A stretch of DNA of 40,100 nt from Oscillospiraceae bacterium (GCA_017887695.1 JAGHHM010000037.1:1-40100); one strand, 5' to 3'; shown: positions 9,701 to 15,794, counted from the first letter of the stretch. Program-made: numbers and translations. The notes: a model not told the origin generated them from the sequence alone.

Positions 9701-9950
9701 CCACCCCGTTCAGGACGATGCTCTGGTCGGTGACCAGATTGCCGTCCCCGTCCAGAAGGCCCAGGGAGTCCAGCAGCGCATAGGCTTCCTCATAGCTCTC
9801 GCCGGTAAAGCTCTCCAGCTGCTGGAGCAGGCTCTGGTTCTGCTGGGCGGTGTTCTCCAGCAGGTCGGCGACGGCGGCGTAGGCCGTCCCCGGCAGCAGG
9901 GACAAAATCATACAAAGCGCCAGCAATAAGCTGGCCAGTCGTTTCTTCAT
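753..9950 (-). CDS. Giant secreted SLH-domain surface protein (3065 aa)
   Basis: A cell-surface protein of about 3065 residues. It begins with a classic Sec signal peptide (MKKRLASLLLALCMILSLLPG then TAYA, cleavage near residue 25). Central parts look like beta-rich adhesin modules: a BIG2-like Ig fold (TYKTGTWSSNNPEVADI), a stretch with repeated 'TTDNGGSW'-type features resembling beta-propeller sialidase-like repeats, and CARDB-like segments. Near residues 2815-2885 there is a Listeria-Bacteroides (Flg_new) repeat (FNTNGGSTI...GGWYTE...YARW). The last about 180 residues are three SLH domains, each starting NPF.DV and ending TFLYR/TFLWR, which in this family bind pyruvylated secondary cell-wall polymers. 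The start is supported by AAGGAGAA about 8 bases upstream of ATG. Ligand and role (adhesion, S-layer) are unknown. A low-GC patch at about 8350-9260 suggests domain exchange. Confidence 0.93.
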   Translation of the reverse strand: MKKRLASLLLALCMILSLLPGTAYAAVADLLENTAQQNQSLLQQLESFTGESYEEAYALLDSLGLLDGDGNLVTDQSIVLNGVAYTLEQAEAILADPSVDLTQVATVDGVPIALSDLKTIIAIERQLQYLQETYFTGRTFDGEALENVNSLLAQLQSEGMTLNADARNTENRIVFDTNNLQQTSSDGRPIYYISTGTVTIPAGTTLSVKFKLNLSDAIKKDLFLNTMPAVYLSDTPTSSTLSSYYLSNDGKNSEIIYIQNSVTTAEEYTLSVTANYPYEGPLYLCLWGPSLQSGATLDYETNFAKYSYGTLWQAVSFYNAQGFLFGNGSTLSDQWNGYFSVEHAQPSMQDSCSVTGSELSFTGGRNFLEFYLVGSDATAVDYTLTFLQRSITNLKRDNAVRFQLNATLAQTNNESHPLIIPKDVFIHENSGRDDLEYHGYYIIEESSLTGNFPITLASGSGTTTISFTGLTDKFNSSDGKSCILPRRFSTVMCNSTSVTPAQIDDISNISQYTYSIDNFTSTTNCTINLVNDNIKPTLAVSAPAGSYQSGDVIPITITGDEFIKVNNPNSTYITINNQQYTLAQLHGSTSGKYITFFYEVKEIDNATLTVGIASNSGITDYWGNAANEVNNVSVSGVSITSPLLKNAVTDLTASYNADTQMLTFGIAVNQDSSYQNLYNVYKDDTMQLLVSVDGAAAETLPVTMGGSGNIFTFTAEDYKVPQTTADQIVTVQLQINNGNDGWTTLGRLTTSVTIAKRVDVTGVTISVVGKPEDYNYTIALSDEEIPQLEASVTPSDATYKTGTWSSNNPEVADITQEGQIQLKSVTGTVSFRYTADNGTPDDPDDDEYADSKEFTITAGNQLYLGIPKYAQESLIQAGSAATVTWNTNVFAFYPEEDVTFTIKLYAGTDTTGTPKIYTVENPADSETKVTSLIIPPEDLPVSYPQSQYTVEVSMSSPEERYDTASITVLSPPTEMRLTAAKTSITDIEQLTLNCSISNNSATGALSVKRVSDGAANAEDVTSSCLSGTSVSNGGGTITFKPLSMTNGLYDTYTITFTENTVTASPNFAPSSDSLVLRVYRSGALQILHNGQDGETIDLSNQAQVSGTLPTKSEDILALRQQLGLIEYIGINADAYNWGSFSDGIKWVSDHPESVGVYYRQGGLWDNIEDLPYETYVPQSEMAISATDDVKNVTITATHAATGMTDSVKVNVNTLREKFYLFQVTPAEETTLTYTNGDGKKVTATTNSDGLLALYEPSGIKSDVMFRSGDGKNPNLGTLQRSALTSGERDAAKLQLYPLNTITLAPAAQMDLYLVQPDGSPYVGSVTLRGGVYLVGYYCEGVHMGSSAGNLVPGDTDGTYTTNADGKLTVYMDATQFKAEGYDGPLTNAALDYWFELSDLGGDKYYPTLVNIQGNMSADYTLRTGSAVVTLREVSGQAKEPFLIAQTLSYGKDSKDDLQVRNVMGSTGKVGPNSTYKYTELTTRIMLWGVEADDGAATVTMTGSNRFAPKAQTVDDNSFPFASIPIVTNTLVLTKETMTESGWLEAETAENLKASVYQNDALVKTVSMPFQVIDLTDVKLVDQDAQALVLDMTANLQNGFGTTDSSFSFGNNMVGNAFSGKITSILNGVQENINPLFRVLITPTADSTVFNVLVWGGYDSLDMDEFDYSSTGLTMDYGLMEAELDVGVPPLNDASAMAMGTYDPIGSVNEVKYNRTNSGLDIGAQLTGYYEGQFYYDTDLHKWAFRTLGGGMSAGTSLSFQANINAWVGPVPITATFGAGIGLQLSFKAATVYTDQEANTSGWTSEALKADSVTDYLTTLRIQGYIDAFGGLGFDYSVLALKIGLFGRLSADSTNTFLSQTYLQNNQQRNGQALGISGEVGIKFFAKFLFVSYEAVIGSGSISYKETFNDYTYINNYWNGGSGTLQMGAPTLLSRSYLEAYANGVRSWAKPGFSSDASVVLEDANPGSEPAVNDDGSLSVYISDMISENYFDSRIKAGSVGTDGTVIDNDGDLTNNGCGDMSPSVSGTSSFTVAAWIRLFEDLEKSGGEAITPAEEKQLLNSTEIMVATTTDNGGSWTMTQLTDNASPDLAPVTAVSGNNAAVFWRSVYTSSSDPFPDNQNVKLDFDTQDTIYVSRYYSGSWSSQPTMVYNGSSGSVAGIQSAMLPDGTAIVVFILDRNPNNDVTTDYELAYRVVKPDNTLGDLVILTNDSETDTNPQVVAVTNGSESYFVLGWYSSQNGGDICLQAVGSNGQLYSGNSSYALSTSVNAIASQDDLTISADFRFAKAANQSIDGLTLVWAETAANTSGQADHSVLYGTQLRQIDGKLYLSSPQALITLPDRTLANSFSAWQTGNQVSAYIFGTWYSPTEKETVPGYSTPVAKDTDQLLTGAGTFAADALSVDAIAVDYGNLRVKSLTQIVFTLRNTGTTKLSDVVVSLEGGYNSSAVTLLPGESADVPVLYKTGATITNPGYTVGSNLASGTLYLDYNDIGISSMEVISENEGDRTIQVTLYNDSAAKLEGSGRTVELSFYTDAEYTKPANVTLAGSQSSSSTITLSGDALKRIDQGAMTLLVTFDLASHVNGLGQDEVPASGVYLYAKATVKDSNGKAMAEYASGNNSDAVQLTGAYARTGEKTSLDVTITNSSVTEARVDLKNNCLTAQPDNGTLLAVLLDKDGNALETQVVIPDTALTCEQAKSVTVTFTQLGADVIVVYAAGGTGLQALQFSGMDVDLEDFTENPEKPGEGEYIYTLPVDAPASTVVSFISSEAVSVNGIEYDKAGSAVVSIPGGTSTITVTTGNRTYILTLNRSGSGGFPGGITTSYSLTFNTNGGSTINTITRPKGTVIDLAGYLPTKEGYFFGGWYTEPELINRVTSVTLNTNMTLYARWTSNPFLDVPDDAYYFDPVMWAVKNGVTDGTSAITFSPNDPCTRAHAVTFLWRAYGSPEPTATENPFSDVSTDNYFYKAVLWAVEQGITLGTSETTFSPNAPCTRAQIVTFLYRASKAASSGAGVNPFTDVSADSYYYEAVLWAAGAGITAGTSETTFSPNDPCTRGQIVTFLYRQLGQA

Positions 9951-9956
9951 GCTTCA

Positions 9957-10075
9957 TTTCTCCTTCCTGTTTGACGGCGGGACAATGCTGCCTCGCTGGT
10001 GCGGGGCCTGTCCCGCCTTGGGGTGCTTCTCTCCAAGGTGCTTGCAGGGAACTGCGGCAATCAGAGCAGCCGCAG
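9957..10075 (-). promoter_or_regulatory. Structured 5' leader of the giant surface gene
   Basis: In - strand order there are three hairpins: CTGCGGC/GCCGCAG (10075-10052), CCTTGG/CCAAGG (10038-10016), and a 9-bp perfect stem GGCGGGACA/TGTCCCGCC (10017-9976). The ribosome site AAGGAGAA (about 9957-9964) follows. The last two stems share bases at 10016-10017. It could be an mRNA-stabilising or regulatory leader; it matches no riboswitch family I recognise. Confidence 0.45.
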
Positions 10076-10123
10076 GGGGAAAGCCAAAAGAGTGTACTGC
10101 GCGTTGGCTGAGCCCGTCCCCTG

Positions 10124-10369
10124 TCAGTCCAGCTGCATGGCGTCCAGCAGTTCGCTGATGGATGCCCGAATACTGTGGGCGCCGGTTCCCCACACCACCT
10201 CGCTGCCTACCAGCCGCGCGGTGCAGAACAGCTCTGGTGAGGACAGGCGACCAAAACGTACGGCTTGGATTCGCCCCTTCATGTCGATGGTTGCTTTACT
10301 GCCGTTTGGGAAATTTAGCTTCAGCTGGTACTCCGGCAGAACCTGCAGGGTTACCTCAGGGGTATTCAT
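10124..10369 (-). CDS. DUF2442 family protein (81 aa)
   Basis: Small protein starting MNTPEVTLQVLPEYQLKL. The pattern of short beta strands (a V.P...Y.L.L.F.NG element, then a D..G..... F..L..PELF segment) and a C-terminal SIRASISELL-type tail fits the DUF2442 family, many members of which sit beside DUF4160 toxin-like genes. No DUF4160 partner is visible here. I chose the internal ATG at 10367-10369 because AGGAGGAAAGGAGTG lies just upstream; a start 24 bases earlier has no better ribosome site. It lies 173 bases before the giant surface gene on the same strand, so they may share a transcript. Function unknown. Confidence 0.7.
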   Translation of the reverse strand: MNTPEVTLQVLPEYQLKLNFPNGSKATIDMKGRIQAVRFGRLSSPELFCTARLVGSEVVWGTGAHSIRASISELLDAMQLD

Positions 10370-10445
10370 GAAACAGCACTCCTTTCCTCCCAATAACAGC
10401 GCACATTTATGTGTTTACAGTATATAGAAAATCTGCACTGTCCAC

Positions 10446-10463
10446 ATCCCCCAAACGGGGGAT
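10446..10463. repeat. Short hairpin ATCCCCC/GGGGGAT
   Basis: A 7-bp perfect stem with loop AAAC between the divergent DUF2442 and peptidase genes. There is no U-tract. It could be an operator or a chance palindrome. Confidence 0.3.
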
Positions 10464-10528
10464 TTGGTGATCCGCAAGTGGTGAAGGAGGAGCGGGAGAG
10501 GGGGGCTTTTGAAAGAACAACGGTATGG

Positions 10529-10557
10529 TTGCAAAGCCGGGCTGGCTGTGGTATGCT
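10529..10557 (+). promoter_or_regulatory. Sigma-A promoter for the metallopeptidase gene
   Basis: -35 TTGCAA (10529-10534), 17-base spacer, -10 TATGCT (10552-10557). It lies 64 bases before the proposed start. Confidence 0.6.
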
Positions 10558-10620
10558 GTCCGAAAAGGCGGTAAGGCAGTGGAAACCTGGCTATGGGGCC
10601 GCCTGGGGAGGTGAAAGCCT

Positions 10621-11157
10621 GTGGTGGATATACAGACCTTGATCCACAGCTTTTGTGAAGAAAACCACTTGCCTGTGGATATATCACAGGAGATGCCTGC
10701 CGGTTACGAAACGGCCTTTGGTACCTATGACGTGGCACAAAGGACGCTGTTTATAAATGTACCGGTTCTGACCCATGCCCCGGACTATGCAGCGCTGTTT
10801 TATGTGTACCATGAGCTGCGCCACGCGGTGCAGTACCACTGTCCCCACCGGTTCCCAGTGGAGGTCCGGGAGAGCCTTCCCTATGTAATCCTTTTCAACG
10901 GGACCTGCTTTCGTCTTGTGGGCCATGAATGGCGGGAATGTGTACTGGATGGGGACAGCGGCTGGTTTACAGACGCCTATCTGAGCCTTCCCTATGAACG
11001 GGATGCCAACGATTATGCCTATCGTATGGTGCAGTCCACCCTGGGCCATTCTCCGGAGCTTACGGAGCTGTATGCCTCCTGGCTGCCCCAAAGGCAGTGG
11101 CCATACGAGGAACAGAAAAAGCTGTTTCGCCTGATTGACGAAAAGACCGGCGGCTGA
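10621..11157 (+). CDS. ImmA/IrrE-like zinc metallopeptidase (178 aa)
   Basis: Putative cytosolic zinc protease. The sequence shows HELRH at residues 64-68 (HExxH) and, 58 residues on, YERDANDYAYRM with Glu126. The ExxANxxA pattern is typical of the third zinc ligand in ImmA/IrrE-type gluzincins. The family often cleaves a phage-type or stress repressor encoded next door. Here there is no HTH domain in the protein and no repressor neighbour, so its target is unknown. The start is GTG (10621) or the following GTG (10624), both behind GGGAGGTG. It has its own promoter and ends at a terminator shared with the convergent spmB. Confidence 0.72.
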   Translation: MVDIQTLIHSFCEENHLPVDISQEMPAGYETAFGTYDVAQRTLFINVPVLTHAPDYAALFYVYHELRHAVQYHCPHRFPVEVRESLPYVILFNGTCFRLVGHEWRECVLDGDSGWFTDAYLSLPYERDANDYAYRMVQSTLGHSPELTELYASWLPQRQWPYEEQKKLFRLIDEKTGG

Positions 11158-11233
11158 GACAGCTTCTCCGGATGCCGGATATGGAGCGCCGCCTCGCGGA
11201 GAACGGACAGCTCCCCGGATGACAGGAAAAAAG

Positions 11234-11269
11234 CACCCCGCCTCCTGGTCACAGGAGGCGGGGTGTTTT
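11234..11269. terminator. Convergent terminator between the peptidase gene and spmB
   Basis: CACCCCGCCTCCTG pairs with CAGGAGGCGGGGTG (14 bp, loop GTCA). T4 follows on the + strand and a T6 tract on the - strand, so it can serve both the peptidase gene and spmAB. Confidence 0.9.
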
Positions 11270-11289
11270 GCTTGCTTGGCGGGGTGGTT

Positions 11290-11814
11290 TTATCCGGCGC
11301 TGAAAATCAGCCGCACAGCGAAGGCAGCCGCCATAAAGCCTGCCAGGTCTGCCGCCAGGGCGGCGGGAATGGCGTAGCGGGTGCGGCGGATGCCGGCGCT
11401 GCCGAAGTAGACGGCGATGGTGTAGAAGGTGGTCTCCGTGCTGCCCAGCATTACTGCCGCCACCCGGCCAATGTAGGAATCGGGGCCATGGGTGGCCATC
11501 AGCTCACTGCCGATGGCCAGGGCGCCGCTGCCGGAAACCGGCCGTATCAGCAGCAGGGCGGCAGTTTCCGGCGGGATCCCCAGGGCTTCCAGGGCCGGAG
11601 CCAGCAGTTTTTCCAGCACTTCCGTGACGCCGGAGGCCCGCAGCATATGTACCGCTGTCATCAGTCCTACCAGGGCGGGCAGGATCCGCAGCAGGATCCG
11701 CAGCCCTTCCTCCGCCCCCTGGGCAAGGGCATTGTATACATCTACCCGGCGGCTTACGCCGAAGAGAGCCACAAAGGCCAGCAGCAGCGGGACAAGATAG
11801 GCAGAAAAATCCAT
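11290..11814 (-). CDS. Spore maturation protein SpmB
   Basis: Integral membrane protein of 174 residues, the usual size for SpmB. It has an N-terminal hydrophobic helix (YLVPLLLAFVALFGV), a central Gate-type membrane domain with the conserved stretch IRPVSGSGALAIGSELMATHGPDSYIG, and a C-terminal helix pair. SpmA and SpmB are needed for full spore-core dehydration in Bacillus and Clostridium; the mechanism is not settled. It starts 13 bases after the spmA stop, so the two are one operon. Its presence implies the organism can sporulate. Confidence 0.93.
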   Translation of the reverse strand: MDFSAYLVPLLLAFVALFGVSRRVDVYNALAQGAEEGLRILLRILPALVGLMTAVHMLRASGVTEVLEKLLAPALEALGIPPETAALLLIRPVSGSGALAIGSELMATHGPDSYIGRVAAVMLGSTETTFYTIAVYFGSAGIRRTRYAIPAALAADLAGFMAAAFAVRLIFSAG

Positions 11815-11827
11815 ATTCTTCCACCTC

Positions 11828-12406
11828 TCAATCCCGCCATAGCCGGGCCAGCAGTCTGGCTGCCAGAAGCCCCACCGCCACCGAGATTACCGACGCCAGC
11901 CACACCGCCGGCAGGATGTCAAAGGCGTTTTCTGCTCCCAGGGCAGAGCGGACGCCGGCCACAGTGGTGGGTAGGAGCTGAATGGAGGCGGTGTTGAGTA
12001 CCACCAACAGACACAGCTCGTCGCTGGCCTTGCCTCCACAGCCCACAGCCATCCGCTGGGCGGCTTTGATCCCCAGCGGGGTGGCCGCGTTGCCCAGTCC
12101 CAGAAGGTTGGCGGATACATTGCCGGAGAGGGCGGAAAGGGTCTCCTCATCCCGACAGGCGTTGGGCAGCAGGCGTCCCAGCACCGGGCGAAACAGCCGG
12201 CTGAGGCTCTCTGTCAGGCCGCAGCTGCGCATGACAGACATCACACCGTTCCACAGGCACATGATTCCTGCCATGGACAGACACAGTTCCACCGCTGCCG
12301 CAGCGCCTTCCATGGCGGCGGCACCTACCGCGTCGATTGTGCCCGCGTATATGCCGTACCCTACGGACAGCACCACCATCCCTGTCCAGATCCATGCCAT
12401 TGCCAT
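11828..12406 (-). CDS. Spore maturation protein SpmA
   Basis: About 192 residues, membrane embedded, with a Gate-domain core. Recognisable blocks are CLWNGVMSVM..CGL, LSRLFRPVLGRLLP, and NVSANLLGLGNAATPLGIKAAQRM, the last being highly typical of SpmA. I placed the start at ATG 12404-12406 because AGGAGGT lies eight bases upstream; an ATG 33 bases earlier would put that ribosome site inside the gene. It is first in the spmA-spmB pair, acting in the forespore or mother-cell membrane during spore maturation. A sporulation-sigma promoter would be expected, but I could not assign one with confidence in the AT-rich patch upstream (12440-12470). Confidence 0.93.
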   Translation of the reverse strand: MAMAWIWTGMVVLSVGYGIYAGTIDAVGAAAMEGAAAAVELCLSMAGIMCLWNGVMSVMRSCGLTESLSRLFRPVLGRLLPNACRDEETLSALSGNVSANLLGLGNAATPLGIKAAQRMAVGCGGKASDELCLLVVLNTASIQLLPTTVAGVRSALGAENAFDILPAVWLASVISVAVGLLAARLLARLWRD

Positions 12407-12509
12407 GCCTTTTGACCTCCTTCTTTTTCTGAAAACCATGTCCTTCTCTTATATATACCGTCCATGTGGAGAAAACATGCGGAAAGTAAGCAGGATGTGG
12501 GAGAAACGG

Positions 12510-12538
12510 TTGACAAGGATAGGGCGGCATGGTACTCT
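12510..12538 (+). promoter_or_regulatory. Candidate promoter for the AbrB-like gene
   Basis: Perfect -35 TTGACA (12510-12515), 17-base spacer, weak -10 TACTCT (12533-12538). Just downstream, TTCGACGAA (12549-12557) is a palindrome that matches the Spo0A box TGNCGAA at six of seven positions on both strands. Control by Spo0A is inferred. Confidence 0.5.
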
Positions 12539-12598
12539 TTATACAGGATTCGACGAATTTCTACAAAAATAAGGTGAGTATGCGGAGGAGGATGGAAG

Positions 12599-12853
12599 AT
12601 GAAATCCACCGGCATTGTGCGGAGAGTGGATGAGCTGGGACGGATCGTGCTGCCCATCGAGCTGCGCCGCACACTGGACATTGGTGAAAAGGATGCTTTG
12701 GAAATTTTTGTGGAAGGTTCCACTGTGGTGCTGAAGAAATACCGGCCCACCTGTATTTTTTGTGACAGTGCCCGGGATGTGTTTGTCTTCCGGGGGAAGA
12801 ATATCTGTCCCAAGTGCCTCAGGGAGCTGCGCTCTGCGCCGGTAGACCGGTAA
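12599..12853 (+). CDS. AbrB/SpoVT-type transition-state regulator with C-terminal Cys pairs
   Basis: DNA-binding regulator of 84 residues. Residues 1-47 form the swapped-hairpin AbrB fold (STGIVRRVDELGRIVLPIELRRTL, then a VVLKKY strand), closely like Bacillus AbrB/Abh. The C-terminal half has C52xxC55 and C70xxC73, which could bind zinc or sense redox state. AbrB proteins repress stationary-phase and sporulation genes and act as dimers or tetramers. It is divergent from spmAB. The start ATG at 12599 follows GGAGGAGGA. I leave the symbol empty because Clostridia carry several paralogues. Confidence 0.85.
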   Translation: MKSTGIVRRVDELGRIVLPIELRRTLDIGEKDALEIFVEGSTVVLKKYRPTCIFCDSARDVFVFRGKNICPKCLRELRSAPVDR

Positions 12854-12863
12854 AAGTGGATAT

Positions 12864-12906
12864 GCGGCGGCGGTGTTCGGAGTGAGCGGACGCCGCCGCC
12901 GCTTTT
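12864..12906 (+). terminator. Terminator after the AbrB-like gene
   Basis: GCGGCGGCG (12864-12872) pairs with CGCCGCCGC (12894-12902), extending inward by further pairs, and is followed by TTTTA. Confidence 0.75.
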
Positions 12907-12975
12907 ATGAAACAGTGTCGGTGCGTATTTCAGAAAAAATTAAGAAAAACTGCGTAATGGTCTGCCTGCCCGGTG

Positions 12976-13004
12976 TTGCAACAGCGATAGGGATATGGTA
13001 AAAT
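12976..13004 (+). promoter_or_regulatory. Sigma-A promoter for the ABC exporter operon
   Basis: -35 TTGCAA (12976-12981), 17-base spacer, -10 TAAAAT (12999-13004), 34 bases before the start codon. Confidence 0.75.
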
Positions 13005-13038
13005 ACCAAATTGCAGAATCTGTAACGGAGGGAACACG

Positions 13039-14790
13039 ATGACAACCAGCGACTTCCAGAGAAAGCGTCCTCTTGGAATTTTTCTCAGCTATTTCCGCCC
13101 TCATATAGGGCTTTTTGTTTTGGATATGACCTGTGCCCTGTTGATCGCCCTGATCGACCTGGCCTTTCCTTATATTTCCCGCATGTGTATGTATGACCTG
13201 ATCCCGGAGAGCAAGTATCAGGCGTTTTTTGCGGTGATCGGTATTTTGCTGATTGCCTATGTGATCCGCTCTGTTTTGCAGTATGTGGTCTGTTACTGGG
13301 GCCATACCTTCGGCGTATTGGTAGAGGCGGACATCCGGCGGGATCTGTTCAGCCATTTGCAGACCCTGTCCTTTGGCTTCTATGATAAGAACCGTACCGG
13401 CCATCTTATGAGCCGCATGACAGCGGAGCTTTTTGACATTACGGAGCTGGCCCACCACGGCCCGGAGGATATCTTTATCTCCGGCGTGACGGTGATCGGC
13501 GCGATTGCGGTGCTCTTTACGGTGCAGTGGCGGCTGGCTCTGGTGCTGCTCATTATCATCCCCATTTCCCTTGCCATCGTCACCCTCAACCGCCGGGCCA
13601 TGTCCCGGACATCCAAAAAGGTCAAGCAGACCACCGCCGGGATCAACGCGGATATTGAATCCAGCATCTCCGGTATGCGCACCGCCAAGGCCTTCTCCAA
13701 CGAGAGAGCGGAAAACGAGAAATTCCTGGGCGCCAATGAGCGCTTCAAAACCTCCAAGACAGACTACTATAAGGCCATGGCCCGCTTTATGTCCTCCATG
13801 GAGTTTTTCCTCTGCATTCTGCCGGTGACAGTGATCGCTGTGGGCGGACTGCTGATCATGGATGGCCAGATGACCTATATTGATCTGATTACCTTCAGCC
13901 TGTATATCAGTACCTTCATCAATCCCCTGCGCAAGCTCTCCACCCTGTCCGAGATGCTGGTCAACGGCTTTGCGGGCCTGAACCGCTTTATTGAGCTGAT
14001 GCGGATCCAGCCGGAGCTGGCAGATAAGCCGGACGCCCTGGAGCTGAAGAACGTCCGGGGAGAGATCGATGTGGAGGATGTGAGCTTTTCCTACGAGCGG
14101 GACGACACTGAGGTGCTCCACCATGTGAGCCTCCATGTCCAGCCCGGGGAGACCATCGCCATTGTGGGCCCCTCCGGCGGCGGAAAGTCCACCCTCTGTA
14201 ATCTGATCCCCCGATTCTACGACGTGGGGGAGGGCCGCATCACCATTGACGGCCACGACGTCCGGGATGTGACCCAGCAGAGCCTGCGCCGCAGCATCGG
14301 TGTGGTGCAGCAGGATGTGTTCCTTTTTGCCGCCAGCATTATGGAAAATATCCGCTACGGCCGTCCTGGCGCCACCACCGACGAGGTGATGGAGGCAGCC
14401 CGCCGGGCGGAGATCTACGACGATATCATGGCCATGCCCGATGGCTTTGACACCTATGTGGGCGAGCGGGGGGCTCTGCTCTCCGGCGGCCAGAAGCAGC
14501 GTATTTCCATTGCCCGGATCTTTTTGAAGGATCCTCCGGTGCTGATCCTGGACGAGGCCACCTCTGCCCTGGATAGCGTTACCGAGGCCAAGATCCAGCG
14601 GGCCTTTGACGAGCTGGCTAAGGGCCGCACCACCCTGATCATTGCCCACCGGCTCTCCACGGTCCGCAGCGCCAACCGGATCCTGGTGATCCGTGACGGC
14701 GTTATTTCCGAGGAAGGCACCCATCAGGAGCTGCTGGAGAAAAATGGCGACTACGCCCAGCTCTACCGGACCCAGAATCTCCATGGATAA
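13039..14790 (+). CDS. ABC exporter, fused membrane and ATPase domains
   Basis: 583-residue half-transporter of the MsbA/BmrA/Sav1866 type; two copies would form a working exporter, or it may pair with another half. Residues about 20-310 hold six membrane helices (LGIFLSYFRPHIGLFVLDM..., then a TM pair around YVIRSVLQYVV). The ATPase has Walker A GPSGGGKST (near 377), signature LSGGQKQR (near 482), Walker B VLILDEATSALDS (near 501) and H-loop IIAHRLSTV (near 535). The substrate cannot be told from sequence; lipids, drugs or peptides are all possible. Its stop codon overlaps the start of the next gene, implying translational coupling with the S4 protein. Confidence 0.92.
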   Translation: MTTSDFQRKRPLGIFLSYFRPHIGLFVLDMTCALLIALIDLAFPYISRMCMYDLIPESKYQAFFAVIGILLIAYVIRSVLQYVVCYWGHTFGVLVEADIRRDLFSHLQTLSFGFYDKNRTGHLMSRMTAELFDITELAHHGPEDIFISGVTVIGAIAVLFTVQWRLALVLLIIIPISLAIVTLNRRAMSRTSKKVKQTTAGINADIESSISGMRTAKAFSNERAENEKFLGANERFKTSKTDYYKAMARFMSSMEFFLCILPVTVIAVGGLLIMDGQMTYIDLITFSLYISTFINPLRKLSTLSEMLVNGFAGLNRFIELMRIQPELADKPDALELKNVRGEIDVEDVSFSYERDDTEVLHHVSLHVQPGETIAIVGPSGGGKSTLCNLIPRFYDVGEGRITIDGHDVRDVTQQSLRRSIGVVQQDVFLFAASIMENIRYGRPGATTDEVMEAARRAEIYDDIMAMPDGFDTYVGERGALLSGGQKQRISIARIFLKDPPVLILDEATSALDSVTEAKIQRAFDELAKGRTTLIIAHRLSTVRSANRILVIRDGVISEEGTHQELLEKNGDYAQLYRTQNLHG

Positions 14791-15568
14791 GCGGGAGCTT
14801 ATTGCCCGGGCGGCCCAGGAGCCGGAGGACCGGCTGCTGCTGGCCCGGGTGCTGGATAAGTACGAGCAGATGGAGCGGCGGAGCATCCCCGCCTCCACCG
14901 GCTTTCTCAGTCCCCGGGAGCAGGTAATGGCGGTCAGCCTTCTGAATGCTGCCGGCATCCGGGAGGGCTATGTGCTGGACGGCGGCTACGAGGGGGCGGA
15001 ACGGAAGGTTCTCTCCTTCCTGCCCGATTGGGCGGAGGCCGACAGCGAGGCACTGGCTTTCCTCCGGGCCAAGTTCCGTGGGGCGGACAGCACCCTTACC
15101 CACCGGGATATCCTGGGCAGCCTCATGGGCCAGGGCATCACCCGGGAGCGGGTGGGAGATATCCTGATCTCCGACCACAGCGCCGACGTGGTGGTGGCCC
15201 CCTCTCTGGCAGAATTCCTGCTTCAGAACTGGGACAGCGCCGGCCGGGTGCGGCTGGAGGTGTCTCTGATCGGCCGGGAGGAACTGACGGCTCCCCAGGT
15301 GCAGGTCAAAGAGGTCCGGGATACCGTGTCCTCTCTGCGGCTGGACGCGGTGGTGGCGTCGGCCTTTTCCCTCAGCCGGGGGAAGGCGGCAGAGCTCATT
15401 GCCGCCGGGAAGGTGGCAATGGATCATGTACCCTGTGAAAAAGGGGACAAGCCGGTGGCGGAGGGGGCAGTGATCTCCGTCCGTGGCCTGGGCAAGGCCC
15501 GCCTGACGGAGTGTGGCAGAGTGACCAAAAAGGGGCGCATTGCCCTGACCATAGAGCGCTATGTGTAA
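14783..15568 (+). CDS. YlmH-like S4-domain RNA-binding protein
   Basis: 261 residues with an N-terminal globular part (LLLARVLDKYEQMERRSIPASTGFLSPREQ, typical of YlmH) and a C-terminal S4 RNA-binding domain at about 185-240 (LRLDAVVASAFSLSRGKAAELIAAGKVAMD). YlmH relatives bind ribosomal RNA; recent work on the family points to rescue of stalled 50S-peptidyl-tRNA complexes, similar to RqcH. I chose ATG 14783 because it overlaps the exporter stop by eight bases (ATGGATAA) and matches the usual N-terminus. In most Firmicutes this gene sits in the ylm/sepF/divIVA cell-division cluster; here it is separated from it. Confidence 0.85.
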   Translation: MDKRELIARAAQEPEDRLLLARVLDKYEQMERRSIPASTGFLSPREQVMAVSLLNAAGIREGYVLDGGYEGAERKVLSFLPDWAEADSEALAFLRAKFRGADSTLTHRDILGSLMGQGITRERVGDILISDHSADVVVAPSLAEFLLQNWDSAGRVRLEVSLIGREELTAPQVQVKEVRDTVSSLRLDAVVASAFSLSRGKAAELIAAGKVAMDHVPCEKGDKPVAEGAVISVRGLGKARLTECGRVTKKGRIALTIERYV

Positions 15569-15584
15569 AGTGAGGAACAACAGC

Positions 15585-15794
15585 ATGGAACAGCATAAGA
15601 TTGACCGGATCAATGAACTGGCAAAGAAGCACAAGACGGTGGGGCTCACCGAGGAGGAGCATGCCGAGCGCAAGGCCCTCCATCGGGAGTATGTGGACTC
15701 CGTTTTGGGAAGCCTCAAGGGCCACCTGGACAACACCTATATGGTGGATGAAAAGGGAAACAAGACGAAGCTGAAAAAGAAAGAGGATCGCTAA
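15585..15794 (+). CDS. DUF896 (UPF0291, YnzC-like) small protein
   Basis: 69 residues. The sequence runs KIDRINELAKKHKTVGLTEEEHAERKALHREYVDS, then a conserved L.....NTY..DE.G...KL tail. This is the family pattern: a two-helix hairpin, then a disordered basic tail. Bacillus YnzC belongs to the family, which is often linked to SOS or stress genes, but the function is unknown. The start ATG at 15585 is behind a GAGG ribosome site; earlier in-frame codons fall inside the previous gene. It is followed without a gap by the XpaC gene. Confidence 0.87.
   Translation: MEQHKIDRINELAKKHKTVGLTEEEHAERKALHREYVDSVLGSLKGHLDNTYMVDEKGNKTKLKKKEDR

Noticed and set aside
10650-10690. DnaA-box-like sequences (TGATCCACA, TGTGGATAT) and an inverted repeat CCTGTG/CACAGG in the peptidase gene.
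   Set aside because: Each misses the consensus, they lie inside a gene, and no replication gene is nearby; chance matches.
12940-14958. A 672-residue open frame antisense to the ABC exporter.
   Set aside because: The + strand has all ABC motifs; the antisense frame is a shadow with His/Gln-rich low-complexity sequence.
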